From: Bacteroidales bacterium
Lineage (GTDB): Bacteria > Bacteroidota > Bacteroidia > Bacteroidales > UBA932
DNA length: 64,000 nt
NCBI GenBank assembly: GCA_012522855.1
Contig: JAAYJQ010000010.1
Coordinates: 62,001-126,000, forward strand
Direction of reading: 5' to 3'
The notes under the pieces were generated by a model. It did no database searches. It saw only the letters and a list, made by a program, of their open reading frames with translations, and had not been told where the DNA came from. Below are positions 16,679-26,600 of the stretch, in pieces. The translations under genes and the position numbers were made by a program. Numbering within the stretch: position 1 is the first letter of the stretch; each line of letters opens with the position of its first letter.

Positions 16679-17401
16679 TTAGATCAATGCGTTTGCCTGC
16701 AGGAATGCATTTACGGCGATAACGACGAAACCAAGGCAGATCAGCGTGGCGACCACGACTCCGATCACTTTCAGTCTCTTGAACCACACCTGGTTGTTCC
16801 AACCGACCGTCTGGAACATGCTCCAGAATCCGTGGCAGAGATGGAACCAAAGTGCCACAAACCAGATGAGGTAGATCAACGTCATCCACCATCGTCCGAA
16901 AGTGGCGGTCAGAAGGAGATACGGATTCTCGGCTTCGGAACCCATGAATTCACGCAGCTGCATCTTCGCCCAGAAGTGGGTGAGGTGGAAAAACAGGATT
17001 CCCAGGACGACGATTCCCAGGACGAACATATTCTTGGAGGACCAAGAGTCCACAGCAGCCCGACTGCCGGCCCCGTACCGCTTGTAGCCGCCGCGCGCCC
17101 AGATATTGTACCAGGTCAGATAGCAGCCGTAGAGGATGTGGATGAAGAAACCCAGGGCCAAAACCGGCACCAGGATCGTGATCACCGGGGTGGACATGAA
17201 GTCGCAGCCGAGTTGGAACAATCCGTCTCCGGCGGAAAACAACTTCTGATCCGCGGCGACCACCCCGAATTTCCCCGTGAAGGTGTCGATGACAGAAAAC
17301 AGATTGATCGTTACATGAAGCAGCAGGAAGATCACAAGAAATGCCCCGCTGATCGCTTGGATTAATTTTTTCCCGATTGAATAGTGGAATGCGTTTGCCA
17401 T
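16679..17401 (-). CDS. sdhC: Succinate dehydrogenase cytochrome b subunit
   Basis: A 240-residue membrane protein with five hydrophobic helices, starting at 17401 (MANAFHYSIGKKL). Heme-ligand-type histidines lie in helices (LLLHVTINLF, FFIHILYGCY, FFHLTHFWAK, LWFHLCHGFW). This is the diheme cytochrome b subunit (SdhC/FrdC, B. subtilis type) that anchors succinate dehydrogenase or fumarate reductase to the inner membrane and exchanges electrons with quinone. In most Bacteroidetes sdhA and sdhB follow directly. Here the next gene downstream is trpB2, so the catalytic subunits must be elsewhere or missing. Confidence 0.92.
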   Translation of the reverse strand: MANAFHYSIGKKLIQAISGAFLVIFLLLHVTINLFSVIDTFTGKFGVVAADQKLFSAGDGLFQLGCDFMSTPVITILVPVLALGFFIHILYGCYLTWYNIWARGGYKRYGAGSRAAVDSWSSKNMFVLGIVVLGILFFHLTHFWAKMQLREFMGSEAENPYLLLTATFGRWWMTLIYLIWFVALWFHLCHGFWSMFQTVGWNNQVWFKRLKVIGVVVATLICLGFVVIAVNAFLQANALI

Positions 17402-17430
17402 CGTCGTTTTGTGTTCTGTTTCCTTTATCG

Positions 17431-17504
17431 TAGCGGGAGTGGGGCATGATCCCACGACCTCCGGATTATGAATCCGACGCTCTAACCAGCTGAGCTACCC
17501 CGCC
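17431..17504 (-). tRNA. tRNA-Met (CAT), elongator type
   Basis: The minus strand folds as a full cloverleaf of 74 nt. The 7-bp acceptor starts GGCGGGG and has two G-U pairs; the D-arm is GCTC/GAGC. The anticodon stem is TCGGA/TCCGG around TTCATAA (anticodon CAT), the variable loop AGGTC, and the T-stem GTGGG/CCCAC. CCA is not encoded. An isoleucine-decoding (lysidine) CAT tRNA cannot be excluded, but the stem sequences look like elongator Met. The T-loop reads ATCATGC instead of the usual TTCRANN. Confidence 0.85.
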
Positions 17505-17509
17505 TTTTT

Positions 17510-17526
17510 AGGGGGCGCTGCCCCCT
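17510..17526. repeat. Stem-loop between tRNA-Gln and tRNA-Met
   Basis: AGGGGGC and GCCCCCT form a perfect 7-bp stem around GCT. It lies in the 42-bp spacer between the two tRNA genes and may serve in processing or attenuation. No T-run follows on the transcribed strand. Confidence 0.5.
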
Positions 17527-17546
17527 GAACCCCCCGCGAAAGTTCG

Positions 17547-17617
17547 TTGAGATAGAAGGACTCGAACCCTCACAGACAGAGCCAGAATCTGTAGTGCTAC
17601 CATTACACCATATCTCA
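17547..17617 (-). tRNA. tRNA-Gln (CTG)
   Basis: The minus strand forms a 71-nt cloverleaf: perfect acceptor TGAGATA/TATCTCA, anticodon stem ACAGA/TCTGT around TTCTGGC (anticodon CTG) and a T-arm with the canonical GGTTCGAGTCC core. It is upstream of tRNA-Met on the same strand, so the two may be one transcript. Confidence 0.9.
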
Positions 17618-17709
17618 ATACCGGGGCGATTGCATCACTACAATCGGATTGCAAAAATAGAGATTAATCCCGAATTGTCAAAATAATTTGCTGAAAATAG
17701 GGCAGGGCA

Positions 17710-19155
17710 CTACTTCCGGCGGATGAGGAGGCACAGGCCGAGGAAGGTGAAGAGGGCGTTGAAGAGGAGGAGTTCGTAGCTGAACTGGTAGCCGCCGAAC
17801 CACCGGACGGAGTTCGTCTGCAGGATGAAGCAGAGGATCGGGGCGATGACTGCCACGACCGGCACCCATTTGTCGCGGACTTTCCGGCGCGTCAGCAACC
17901 CGAAGGCGAACATGCCCAGGATCGGGCCGTAGGTGTAACTTGCCAGCTTGTATACCGCGTCGATCGAACTCTGTGTATTCAGCAGATGAAAAATGAATAT
18001 GCACACGCCCATCAGCAGGGCCATCGTCAGATGCACCCGCTTGCGGACGGCGGTCACTTCCTCCTCCGATTTTCCGGCCGTGCCGATGATGTCCACCGTG
18101 AAGGAGGTCGTGAGGGCCGTCAGCGCCGAACCGCCTGCCGAGAAAGCGCAGGACACCAGCCCGACCACGAACATGATCCCCACGATCCCGGGCAGCAGCC
18201 CGCTGGTCGCAACCGCCGGAAACAGCGTGTCTCCGACCTCTGAAATCCCTTTGGCGGATCCGAAGATGTACAGCAGCGCGCCCAAAGAGAGGAACAGAAA
18301 GATCACCGGAATTTGCATCAAACCGCTGGTAACCAAGTTCTTCTGGGCGTTGCGGTAGTCTTTGCAACTCAGGGTCCGCTGCATCAGATCCTGGTCCAGC
18401 CCGGTCATCGCCACCACCGTGAAGATGCCGGCCAGAAACTGCTTCCAAAAATATTCAGGATGATTCACATCATCAAAGAAGAAAACCTTGGAATAAGGAC
18501 TTTCCCGGACGGTCTGGACCAGTCCGGAAAAATCGAGTCCCAGATCCTTGGCGATGAACACAATGCCGAGGACGATGGCCGTGATCATGCACACGGTCTT
18601 CAGCACGTCTGTCCAGATCACGGACTTCACGCCTCCCCGGAAGGTGTACACCAGAACGATGCCCATGGTGATCAGCACGTTGAGCAGGAACGGCAGCCGC
18701 AACGGCTCAAACACCATCAATTGCAGGGTCACGCAGACCAAAAACAGCCGGACGGACGCCCCGAGCATCTTCGAGATGAAGAAGAACCAGGCCCCGGTCT
18801 TGTGGGCGGACATACCGAAACGCGTATCCAGGTACTGGTAGATCGACGCCATATTCATTTTGTAGAAGACCGGGACGAGCACGAAGGCGATGATAAGGTA
18901 GCCCACGAAGAAGCCCAGGCACATCTGCATATAGCCCATCGCGGTGCCGTTTACCCCGACCATGCCGGGAACGGACACAAAGGTCACCCCGGACATCGGG
19001 GCGCCGACCATGGCGATGGCGGCGATCCACCAGGGGGTTTTCCGGGCGCCGGTGAAGAAACCCGCGTTGGAACTTTCCCGGGAGGAAATCCAGGACACCG
19101 TGAACATCACGGCGAAATATGTCAGAATGATGAGGATGACTGAAAACGGACTCAT
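17710..19155 (-). CDS. Sodium:solute symporter (SSS family)
   Basis: A 481-residue protein with about 13 hydrophobic helices. MSPFSVILIILTYFAVMF opens it, and FTGARKTPWWIAAIAMVGAPMSGVTFVSVPG is the family signature region near helices 1-2. The sodium-site helix with PMSGVTF is present. The substrate cannot be inferred from sequence. The ATG at 19155 overlaps the TGA of ispF (ATGA), so the two are translationally coupled; longer upstream starts would sit inside ispF. Confidence 0.9.
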   Translation of the reverse strand: MSPFSVILIILTYFAVMFTVSWISSRESSNAGFFTGARKTPWWIAAIAMVGAPMSGVTFVSVPGMVGVNGTAMGYMQMCLGFFVGYLIIAFVLVPVFYKMNMASIYQYLDTRFGMSAHKTGAWFFFISKMLGASVRLFLVCVTLQLMVFEPLRLPFLLNVLITMGIVLVYTFRGGVKSVIWTDVLKTVCMITAIVLGIVFIAKDLGLDFSGLVQTVRESPYSKVFFFDDVNHPEYFWKQFLAGIFTVVAMTGLDQDLMQRTLSCKDYRNAQKNLVTSGLMQIPVIFLFLSLGALLYIFGSAKGISEVGDTLFPAVATSGLLPGIVGIMFVVGLVSCAFSAGGSALTALTTSFTVDIIGTAGKSEEEVTAVRKRVHLTMALLMGVCIFIFHLLNTQSSIDAVYKLASYTYGPILGMFAFGLLTRRKVRDKWVPVVAVIAPILCFILQTNSVRWFGGYQFSYELLLFNALFTFLGLCLLIRRK

Positions 19156-19640
19156 GGCTTCTGGATTAATACGGTTGCCCATACCTCGCAGCCCTCTTCC
19201 CGTCCCACGAAACCGAGCCGCTCGGTGGTCGTGGCCTTGACGGAAATCCGCGAAACATTCACGCCCGTCGCTTTCGCGAGGGATTCGCGCATGGCGAGAA
19301 CATATTTTCCGATTTTCGGGGCCTGCAATGCGATCGTGATGTCGGCGTTGCCGAGGACGTAGCCCTTCGCGCCGATCAACTTGATTACCTTTTCCAGCAG
19401 GATTCGGCTGTCGATTCCTTTCCACTGCGGGTCGGTGTCGGGAAAGCGCTGCCCGATGTCCCCCAGCGCCGCTGCCCCCAGCAGGGCGTCACAGAGGGCA
19501 TGGATGGCGACATCCCCGTCGGAATGGGCTACGAAGCCCCGCTCGCTTTCGATGCGGACACCGCAAAGTACCAGGGGCAGACCTGCCCGCAGGGCGTGAA
19601 CGTCGTAGCCATGCCCGATTCTGAATGCATTCTCGTTCAT
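19152..19640 (-). CDS. ispF: 2-C-methyl-D-erythritol 2,4-cyclodiphosphate synthase
   Basis: A 162-residue protein of standard IspF length. GHGYDVHAL (zinc-binding Asp and His near the N-terminus), HSDGDVAIHALCDALLGAAALGDIG and the C-terminal KATTTERLGFVGREEG signature are all present. IspF makes the cyclic diphosphate in the non-mevalonate isoprenoid pathway. The start chosen at 19640 fits the family N-terminus. The promoter region is shared with the divergent metY; a TAAATTTG -7-like box on the minus strand is at 19658-19665. Confidence 0.96.
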   Translation of the reverse strand: MNENAFRIGHGYDVHALRAGLPLVLCGVRIESERGFVAHSDGDVAIHALCDALLGAAALGDIGQRFPDTDPQWKGIDSRILLEKVIKLIGAKGYVLGNADITIALQAPKIGKYVLAMRESLAKATGVNVSRISVKATTTERLGFVGREEGCEVWATVLIQKP

Positions 19641-19657
19641 CGGTTCGTGAATTTTCG

Positions 19658-19675
19658 CAAATTTAGTTAAATTTG
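19658..19675. promoter_or_regulatory. Back-to-back -7 elements between ispF and metY
   Basis: CAAATTTA at 19658-19665 is TAAATTTG on the minus strand (toward ispF), and TAAATTTG at 19668-19675 reads toward metY. Both match TAnnTTTG. Neither has an obvious -33 TTTG, so strength is uncertain. Confidence 0.45.
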
Positions 19676-19711
19676 TCAGCATCGAAAAATGCGGTCTTAA
19701 AACGAACGAAC

Positions 19712-20989
19712 ATGAAGAAGAATCTGCAGACACTGTGTGTCCAATCCGGCTGGAAGCCGAAGAAAGGAGAACCCCGGGTGCTGCCCATCTATCAGAGCAC
19801 GACCTTCAAGTATGACACTTCCGAAGAAATGGGCAAATTGTTCGACCTGGAGGAGAGCGGTTATTTCTATACGCGTCTTGCCAACCCCACAAACGATGCG
19901 GTGGCTTCCAAGATCAACGATCTGGAAGGCGGTGTCGGCGCCATCCTGACCTCTTCCGGGCAGGCCGCCAATTTCTACGCGATCTTCAACATCTGCGAAG
20001 CCGGCGATCATTTCATCGCTGCCAGCCAGATCTACGGCGGAACCTACAACCTGTTCGGCGTGACCCTTAAAAAACTGGGAATAGAATGCACCTTCATCGA
20101 TGAAGAGGCTTCCGACGAAGAGATTGAAAAGGCCTTCCGCCCGAACACGAAATGCTTCTTCGGGGAGACCATTTCCAATCCGGGCTGCCACGTCTTCGAC
20201 ATCGAACGTTTCGCGGAGATGGCGCATCGGTACGGGATTCCGCTCATCGTGGATAACACGTTCGCAACCCCGATCCTCTGCCGTCCCTTCGAGTGGGGCG
20301 CCGACATCGTGACCCATTCCACTACGAAGTATATGGACGGCCATGCTTCCCAGGTAGGCGGCGCGATCGTGGACAGCGGTCATTTCGATTGGGAGGCCCA
20401 TGCGGACAAGTTTCCGGGACTCACGACCCCCGATGCCAGCTACCACGGCCTGACCTACACGAAGGCTTTCGGGAAAAACGCCTATATCTCCAAGATTCTG
20501 GCCCAACTCATGCGGGACGTCGGTGCGATCCCTTCCCCGACGAATTGCTTTCTGCTGAACCTCGGTCTGGAAACCCTTCACCTTCGGATGCCCCGCCACA
20601 GCGAGAACGGATTGAAAGTCGCCCGGTGGCTGAAAGCGAATCCGAAAGTAGCCTGGGTGCACTACAGCGGCTTGCCCGACAGCCCGGACTACCCTTTGGC
20701 GCGGAAATATCTTCCCGACGGGCAATGCGGCGTGATTTCCTTCGGCCTCAAGGGGACGCGGGAAGAAGCCATCCGCTTCATGGATCAGCTGGAATTCGTC
20801 GCGATCGTGACCCATGTCGCCGATGCGCGTACCTGCGTGCTGCATCCGGCCAGCCATACCCATCGGCAGCTATCCGACGAGCAACTCCGCGAGGCGGGGA
20901 TCGCCCCGGATCTCATCCGGCTTTCCGTCGGGATCGAGCATGTCGACGACATCATCGCCGACCTTTCTCAAGCGATGGAAAAAATGTAA
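19712..20989 (+). CDS. metY: O-acetylhomoserine aminocarboxypropyltransferase
   Basis: A 425-residue member of the Cys/Met-metabolism PLP family. The PLP lysine is K206 in HSTTKYMDGHASQVGG. Phosphate-binding TSSGQAANF and the conserved YTRLANPT near the N-terminus are present, and the length (about 425) matches MetY rather than MetB or MetC (about 380). It makes homocysteine from O-acetylhomoserine and sulfide. The start at 19712 (MKKNLQTLCVQSGW) fits the family. The GH9 fusion gene begins 3 bp after its stop, an unexpected operon partner. Confidence 0.93.
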   Translation: MKKNLQTLCVQSGWKPKKGEPRVLPIYQSTTFKYDTSEEMGKLFDLEESGYFYTRLANPTNDAVASKINDLEGGVGAILTSSGQAANFYAIFNICEAGDHFIAASQIYGGTYNLFGVTLKKLGIECTFIDEEASDEEIEKAFRPNTKCFFGETISNPGCHVFDIERFAEMAHRYGIPLIVDNTFATPILCRPFEWGADIVTHSTTKYMDGHASQVGGAIVDSGHFDWEAHADKFPGLTTPDASYHGLTYTKAFGKNAYISKILAQLMRDVGAIPSPTNCFLLNLGLETLHLRMPRHSENGLKVARWLKANPKVAWVHYSGLPDSPDYPLARKYLPDGQCGVISFGLKGTREEAIRFMDQLEFVAIVTHVADARTCVLHPASHTHRQLSDEQLREAGIAPDLIRLSVGIEHVDDIIADLSQAMEKM

Positions 20990-20992
20990 GCC

Positions 20993-23530
20993 ATGCCGCG
21001 CTGCCGTTTCCTGAAATTCTTCCTTGCAGCGGCTCTCTGGATCCCCTGCATGCTTCCGGCATCTGCTGAAGGAGCCTGGGTACGGATCAACCAACTGGGC
21101 TATCTTCCCGACGCGACCAAGGTGGCCGTGCTATTGAGCCGGGAAGCGGTCCGGGTGACCGGTTTCGAACTGGCCGACTGCTTCACGGACGAGGTTGTCT
21201 TCCGGGGGACAGGGGACGACATCAGGCCTACCGGTCCGTTGGGCGGGATGCAGTCGACCGCCCGCCTGGATTTCAGTGGACTGCGGCGGGAGGGGGCTTA
21301 CAGGATCCGGGTCTTCACCCGTTCCGCTGATAGCGGCTCGGTGACCGAGTCCGACATATTCCCCGTCAATCACCGCGTCTATGACGGTACGGCGGATTTT
21401 GTGCTGAACTACATGCGCCAGCAGCGGTGCGGCTGGAATCCCTTTCTGCGCGACAGCTGCCACACGAAAGACGCCATCATCGTGGGGCATCCGGATCCGG
21501 CGAAAGACAGCACCCGGCTGGACGTGCACGGAGGCTGGCACGATGCATCCGACTGCCTCCAGTACACCGCCACGTCCGCCAATGCCATCTACCAGATGCT
21601 GTTCGCCTTTCAGCGGAACCCGGAGGCCTTTCCGGACAATTATCGGGCGGACGGGACGGCCGGTCGCAACGGGATTCCCGACATCGTGGACGAGATTCGC
21701 TGGGGCTTGGAATGGCTGGACAGGATGAATCCCGCGCCCGGAGAGCTGTACAACCAGATTGCGGACGACCGGGACCATGTCGGGATGCGGCCGCCGCCCG
21801 ATGACCAGGCCGACTACGGCTGGGGCGTGGGGCAGGAAAGGCCTGTCTGGTTCTGTTCGGGCGAACCCCAGCAGCGGGGGCGGGAAGGGGGCAAGAATGC
21901 GACCACCGGCGTTGCCAGTACGGCGGGCAAGTTCGCTTCGGCCTTCTCCCTCGGCGCGGAAGTGTTGAAACCCTACGATCCGGCCTTCGCGGCGAAAATC
22001 GGTGCGAAGGCAGAGGCCGCCTATCAAGCAGGTCGCGACAAACCGGGCGTCTGTCAGACGGCCTCTGTGCGTTCTCCCTACATCTACGAAGAAGACAATT
22101 GGACCGATGACATGGAACTTGCCGCGATCGAGCTGTTCCGCGCGACCGGCGACCCTCGCTACCAGGCCGAGGCGCTTGCATATGCCCGCCGCGAACCCGT
22201 AACGCCCTGGATGGGGGCCGACAGCGCCTATCATTACCAGTGGTACCCGTTTCTGAATATGGGGCACTACTACCTGGCGCGGGAGGGGAACGCCCGGGTG
22301 TCCCAGGAGTTCGTTCGCAACCTCCGTTCCGGCATCAGGCGGACGTATGAAAAGGCGCAGGGTCATCCGTTCCTGTATGGAATCCCGGCTATTTGGTGCT
22401 CCAACAACCTGACGACCGCCATGCTGACCCAATGCATCCTGTACCGGCAGCTGACCGGAGACACGACCTATCAGGAGATGGAAGGGTCTCTCCGGGACTG
22501 GCTGTTCGGCTGCAACCCCTGGGGCGTCAGCATGGTCGTGGAGCTGCCCAGAGGCGGCACCTACCCTACGCAGCCCCATTCGTTCATCATCAATTACAAC
22601 TTAGGCAACACGACCGGCGGACTGGTGGACGGGCCGGTGTACACGACCATATTCAACAGCCTGCTCGGCGTCAACACGGAAGGCGGTATCAACTACGAAG
22701 AGTTCCAGCCGGGGGACATGGTCTATCATGATTCGACCCACGATTATTCCACCAATGAACCCACGATGGACGGGACCGCGAGCCTGACCTTCCCGCTGTC
22801 GGCCTACGAGGCGGAAGGTCGCGCGGCTTCGGTCCGCCCGGCGACACCGGACCGGCATGTTTACCGGGAAGGCGGCATCATCCGGACGGATCCTTCCGTC
22901 CGGCACATCGACTTCGTGTTCACGGCCGCGGACAAGGCGGACGGGGCGGACCGGATCTTCTCGACTCTTGGAAAAAATAACATCCGGGGCGGATTCTTTT
23001 TCACCGGGGAATTCTTCGAAAAATTTCCCGAAGTGGTGAAGCGGCTTGTTGAAGCCGGCCACTATGTCGGCAGCCACAGCTATGATCACTTGCTTTACGC
23101 TCCCTGGGACAAGCGCGATTCGCTGCTGGTGACCCGCGAGCAATTCCAGGAGGACCTCCTCAAGAGCTACCGGCTGCTCCGGGCAGCGGGGGTGCAGGAG
23201 GCGCCGTATTTCCTGCCTCCGTACGAGCACTACAACGCGACGATCGCGTCCTGGGTACGTCAGATGGGGCTGAGGCTGGTCAACTGCACGCCCGGAACGT
23301 ACACCAACGGGGACTACACCACGCCCGACATGGAGCCGTACTACAGCAGCCGGTTCATTCTGGACAAGATCCGGGAATATGAGCGGACGCATCCGGACGG
23401 ACTGAACGGACACATCCTGCTGATTCACCTCGGCACCGACCCCGCCCGCACCGATAAATTCTACGACCGGTTGCCGCAGCTGATCCGGGAACTCCGCCGA
23501 AAGGGATATTCTTTCACCCCTCTGCATTGA
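20993..23530 (+). CDS. GH9 endoglucanase fused to a polysaccharide deacetylase (CE4-like) domain
   Basis: An 845-residue secreted enzyme with a signal peptide (about 1-25). An Ig-like CelD N-terminal domain follows (WVRINQLGYLPDATKVAVLL, about 28-125), then a GH9 (alpha/alpha)6 catalytic domain (about 135-610) and a NodB-type domain (about 635-845). GH9 residues are visible: HGGWHDASD at 179-187 with the catalytic-base aspartates, and E589 in TNEPTMDG as the general acid. In the NodB part the HxxxH metal motif HSYDH (695-699) is present. The first motif, usually TFDD, reads VFTAADKADG, so metal binding is atypical. It probably cleaves beta-1,4-glucans, while the second domain may be a modified deacetylase or a binding module. 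It starts 3 bp after metY. Confidence 0.88.
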   Translation: MPRCRFLKFFLAAALWIPCMLPASAEGAWVRINQLGYLPDATKVAVLLSREAVRVTGFELADCFTDEVVFRGTGDDIRPTGPLGGMQSTARLDFSGLRREGAYRIRVFTRSADSGSVTESDIFPVNHRVYDGTADFVLNYMRQQRCGWNPFLRDSCHTKDAIIVGHPDPAKDSTRLDVHGGWHDASDCLQYTATSANAIYQMLFAFQRNPEAFPDNYRADGTAGRNGIPDIVDEIRWGLEWLDRMNPAPGELYNQIADDRDHVGMRPPPDDQADYGWGVGQERPVWFCSGEPQQRGREGGKNATTGVASTAGKFASAFSLGAEVLKPYDPAFAAKIGAKAEAAYQAGRDKPGVCQTASVRSPYIYEEDNWTDDMELAAIELFRATGDPRYQAEALAYARREPVTPWMGADSAYHYQWYPFLNMGHYYLAREGNARVSQEFVRNLRSGIRRTYEKAQGHPFLYGIPAIWCSNNLTTAMLTQCILYRQLTGDTTYQEMEGSLRDWLFGCNPWGVSMVVELPRGGTYPTQPHSFIINYNLGNTTGGLVDGPVYTTIFNSLLGVNTEGGINYEEFQPGDMVYHDSTHDYSTNEPTMDGTASLTFPLSAYEAEGRAASVRPATPDRHVYREGGIIRTDPSVRHIDFVFTAADKADGADRIFSTLGKNNIRGGFFFTGEFFEKFPEVVKRLVEAGHYVGSHSYDHLLYAPWDKRDSLLVTREQFQEDLLKSYRLLRAAGVQEAPYFLPPYEHYNATIASWVRQMGLRLVNCTPGTYTNGDYTTPDMEPYYSSRFILDKIREYERTHPDGLNGHILLIHLGTDPARTDKFYDRLPQLIRELRRKGYSFTPLH

Positions 23531-23636
23531 ATCCGCTCACGCGAATTCCCGTCATATTCATTTTCGACAGCCTTTCGGAGAGGCACTATTCGGAAAAATT
23601 CGTACCTTTAAAGAATTGAAACCAATTCTTTACAAG

Positions 23637-26600
23637 ATGAGACGGATTTTTTTCATGGTCCTCGCAGGGGGCCTATCAGTCCTTGCTTTGGCGCAAAGCG
23701 CCGGAAATGAAGCCCGGCTGCTTCGATTTCCCGCCACCGACGGGACGAATATCGCATTTACCTATGCCGGCGACCTTTTTACAGCACCCATTACGGGCGG
23801 AACCGCCCGCAGGCTCACATCGCACGTCGGCTTCGAAGCCTTCGCCAAGTATTCACCGGACGGCAAGTTCATTGCTTTCACCGGGGAATATGACGGCAAT
23901 CGCGAAGTTTACCTGATTCCCGCGGAGGGTGGCGAACCGGTCCGGCTGACCTACACGTCCACCAATGCCCGGGATGATATGGGCGACCGGATGGGTCCGA
24001 ACAATATCGTGATGGGGTGGAGCCCGGACGGGAAAAAGATCCTGTACAGGAATCGTACGGGGGACGGATTCATCGGGAAACTCTGGTCCGTCTCCCCGGA
24101 AGGGGGCATGCCGGAACAGATCCCGCTTCCGGAAGGAGGATTCTGCAGCTTCTCCCCGGATGGGAAAAGCCTGGCCTATAACCGAATCATGCGGGAATTC
24201 CGCACCTGGAAATACTATCGCGGAGGCATGGCCGACGAGATCTGGGTTTACGACGGGAAATCAGTCGTTCAGATTACAGACAACGATGCGCAGGACATCT
24301 TCCCGATGTGGGTCGGCGACGAGATCTATTTCGCGTCGGACCGGGACATGATCATGAACCTGTTCGTGTACGACACCAACACCAAGACCATAGCCAAGGT
24401 GACTGACTGGAAGGACTACGACGTCAGGTTCCCGTCGACCAACGGGAAATGGATCGTCTATGAGAAAGGCGGCTTCCTTTTCAAGTTGGATCCTCAGACC
24501 AAGCAAAGTGAACAGATTCACATCACCCTCGGCTCGGACGATATTTACGCCCGTTCCGAGCGGATGGATGTCGGGAGAAAGCGCCGCAACAGCTACAGCC
24601 TGTCTCCGGATGGAAAACGCATGGCGATTACCGCGCGCGGGGAACTCTTCGATGTTCCTGTCGGACAGGGAGTTACCCGTAATCTGACTCGCACGCCCGG
24701 CTCTAACGACCGGTCCGCGAACTGGAGCCCGGACGGCAAATACATCGCGTTTATCGGGGACGGAACAGGCGAAACGGAAGTGTATCTCTACGATGTCGCC
24801 AAGGGCGGCGCGCCCGTGCAGATCACGCGGAACAACGACACATACATCCGCTCTCTGCTATGGAGCCCCGACAGCAAGCACATCTATTACACGGACCGGA
24901 AGAACCGCATCGTCGAGGTGGATCCGGTCGCCAAGACGAAGAAAACCATTGCGGAGTGCCCTGAAGCGGAATTCCGTTCCGTGGACATCTCCCGGGACAG
25001 CAAGTGGCTGGCCTATACGAAGCCGGCCGAGAATCAGATGAACGTCATTTATCTGCGCAACCTCGCCTCCGGCAAGGAATATCCCGTGACGGACCGGTGG
25101 TACAATTCCAGCGCGCCGACCTTCAGCGCGGACGGAAAGTATCTCATCTTTTCCTCCGACCGGGATCTGAATCCGATCTACAGCCGGATCGAGTGGGACT
25201 ATGCCTACACCGACATGAGCGGGACTTATATGACGATGCTGGCTGCGGACACGCCTTCGCCGCTTCTGCCGACCGACAGCCACTCTTCAGCAAAGGCTGA
25301 GGATCCGAAACCGGATCCGGAGGCGGACAAGGATTCCGCCGCGAAGAAAAAAGCGAAAGAGTCCGAACCGGCTGAGATCCGGATTGATCCCGAAGGATTG
25401 TCAGAGCGGATCATCAAGCTGCCGGTCAGCAATGCGCGCAATTATTTCTGCGACGGCAAGAAACTCTGGTACACCGGACAAGGCGGAACCCATGTTTTTG
25501 ACTTTTCGACCGGCAAGAGCGATAAATGCGCCGAGTCGATGATCGTGTACCGCGCGGGTGACAAGAAGGCCCTGCTCACCGGATCGGTCTGGAAGGCGGT
25601 GGACTTCCCGGCCTCCAAAGTCAGCGGCGGAGAGGAGGTCGATGTCGCGAACATGTATGCGACGGTGGACTATTCCCAGGAATGGCCGCAGATTTTCGAT
25701 GAGGTCTGGCGCGCCTTCCGCGACGGCTATTATGTGGAAAACATGCACGGACGCGACTGGAATGCCATCAAGGAGAAGTACGCGGTTCTGCTGCCGTATG
25801 TCAAGACACGGCTGGATCTGAACTACGTGATCGGCGGCATGATTTCCGAACTGGGCAGCGGCCATGCTTACATTTCTCCGGGCGACTATCCGAAGCCGGA
25901 CAAGATCCAGATGGGATTGCTGGGGGCGAAAATCAGCAAGGACAAGAGCGGCTTCTTCCGGATCGATCACATCTACGCGGGCGCGCCGTACCGCTCGTCA
26001 CTGCGTTCCCCGCTCGCTGAACTCGGCATGAACATCTCCGAGGGGGACTACATTACGGCGATCGACGGACAGCCGCTCCAAGGGGTGGACAACCTCTACA
26101 AACTCCTGATCGGCAAGGCGGACAAGCTGACCGAACTGACCGTCAACACGGTTGCCAAAGAGGGCGGAAGGAAAGTCGTGGTGAAACCCATCGCCGATGA
26201 ATATCCCCTCGAACACTACGAGTGGGTGATGAACAACATCCGCACCGTCGAGGAGAAATCCGGCGGGAAGGTGGGGTACATCTATATCCCGGACATGGGG
26301 GCGGAGGGTCTCAACGAATTCGCCCGCTACTACTATCCGCAACTGGACAAGGAGGCGCTGATCATAGACGACCGCGCGAACGGTGGCGGGAATGTTTCCC
26401 CGATGATCATCGAACGGTTGCAACGCATCGCCTACCGCATGACGATGAGCCGCACGTCTACCCTGACCGGGACGGTGCCGGAAGGCACGCATACCGGTCC
26501 CAAGGTGCTGCTGATCAACAAGTATTCCGCTTCCGACGGGGATCTTTTCCCGTGGAGCTTCAAGGCCAACAAGTTGGGAACCGTGATCGGAACCCGGACC

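Noticed and set aside
18313-19143. 276-codon plus-strand open frame rich in His/Asp/Glu opposite the symporter
   Set aside because: Antisense of a conserved membrane protein; the His-rich composition is what hydrophobic codons give in reverse.
19641-19711. SAM or other riboswitch upstream of metY
   Set aside because: Only about 70 bp separate ispF and metY and no conserved riboswitch stems are visible.
21131-22579. 482-codon minus-strand open frame inside the GH9 fusion gene
   Set aside because: Shadow of the GC-rich coding sequence; no recognisable protein.
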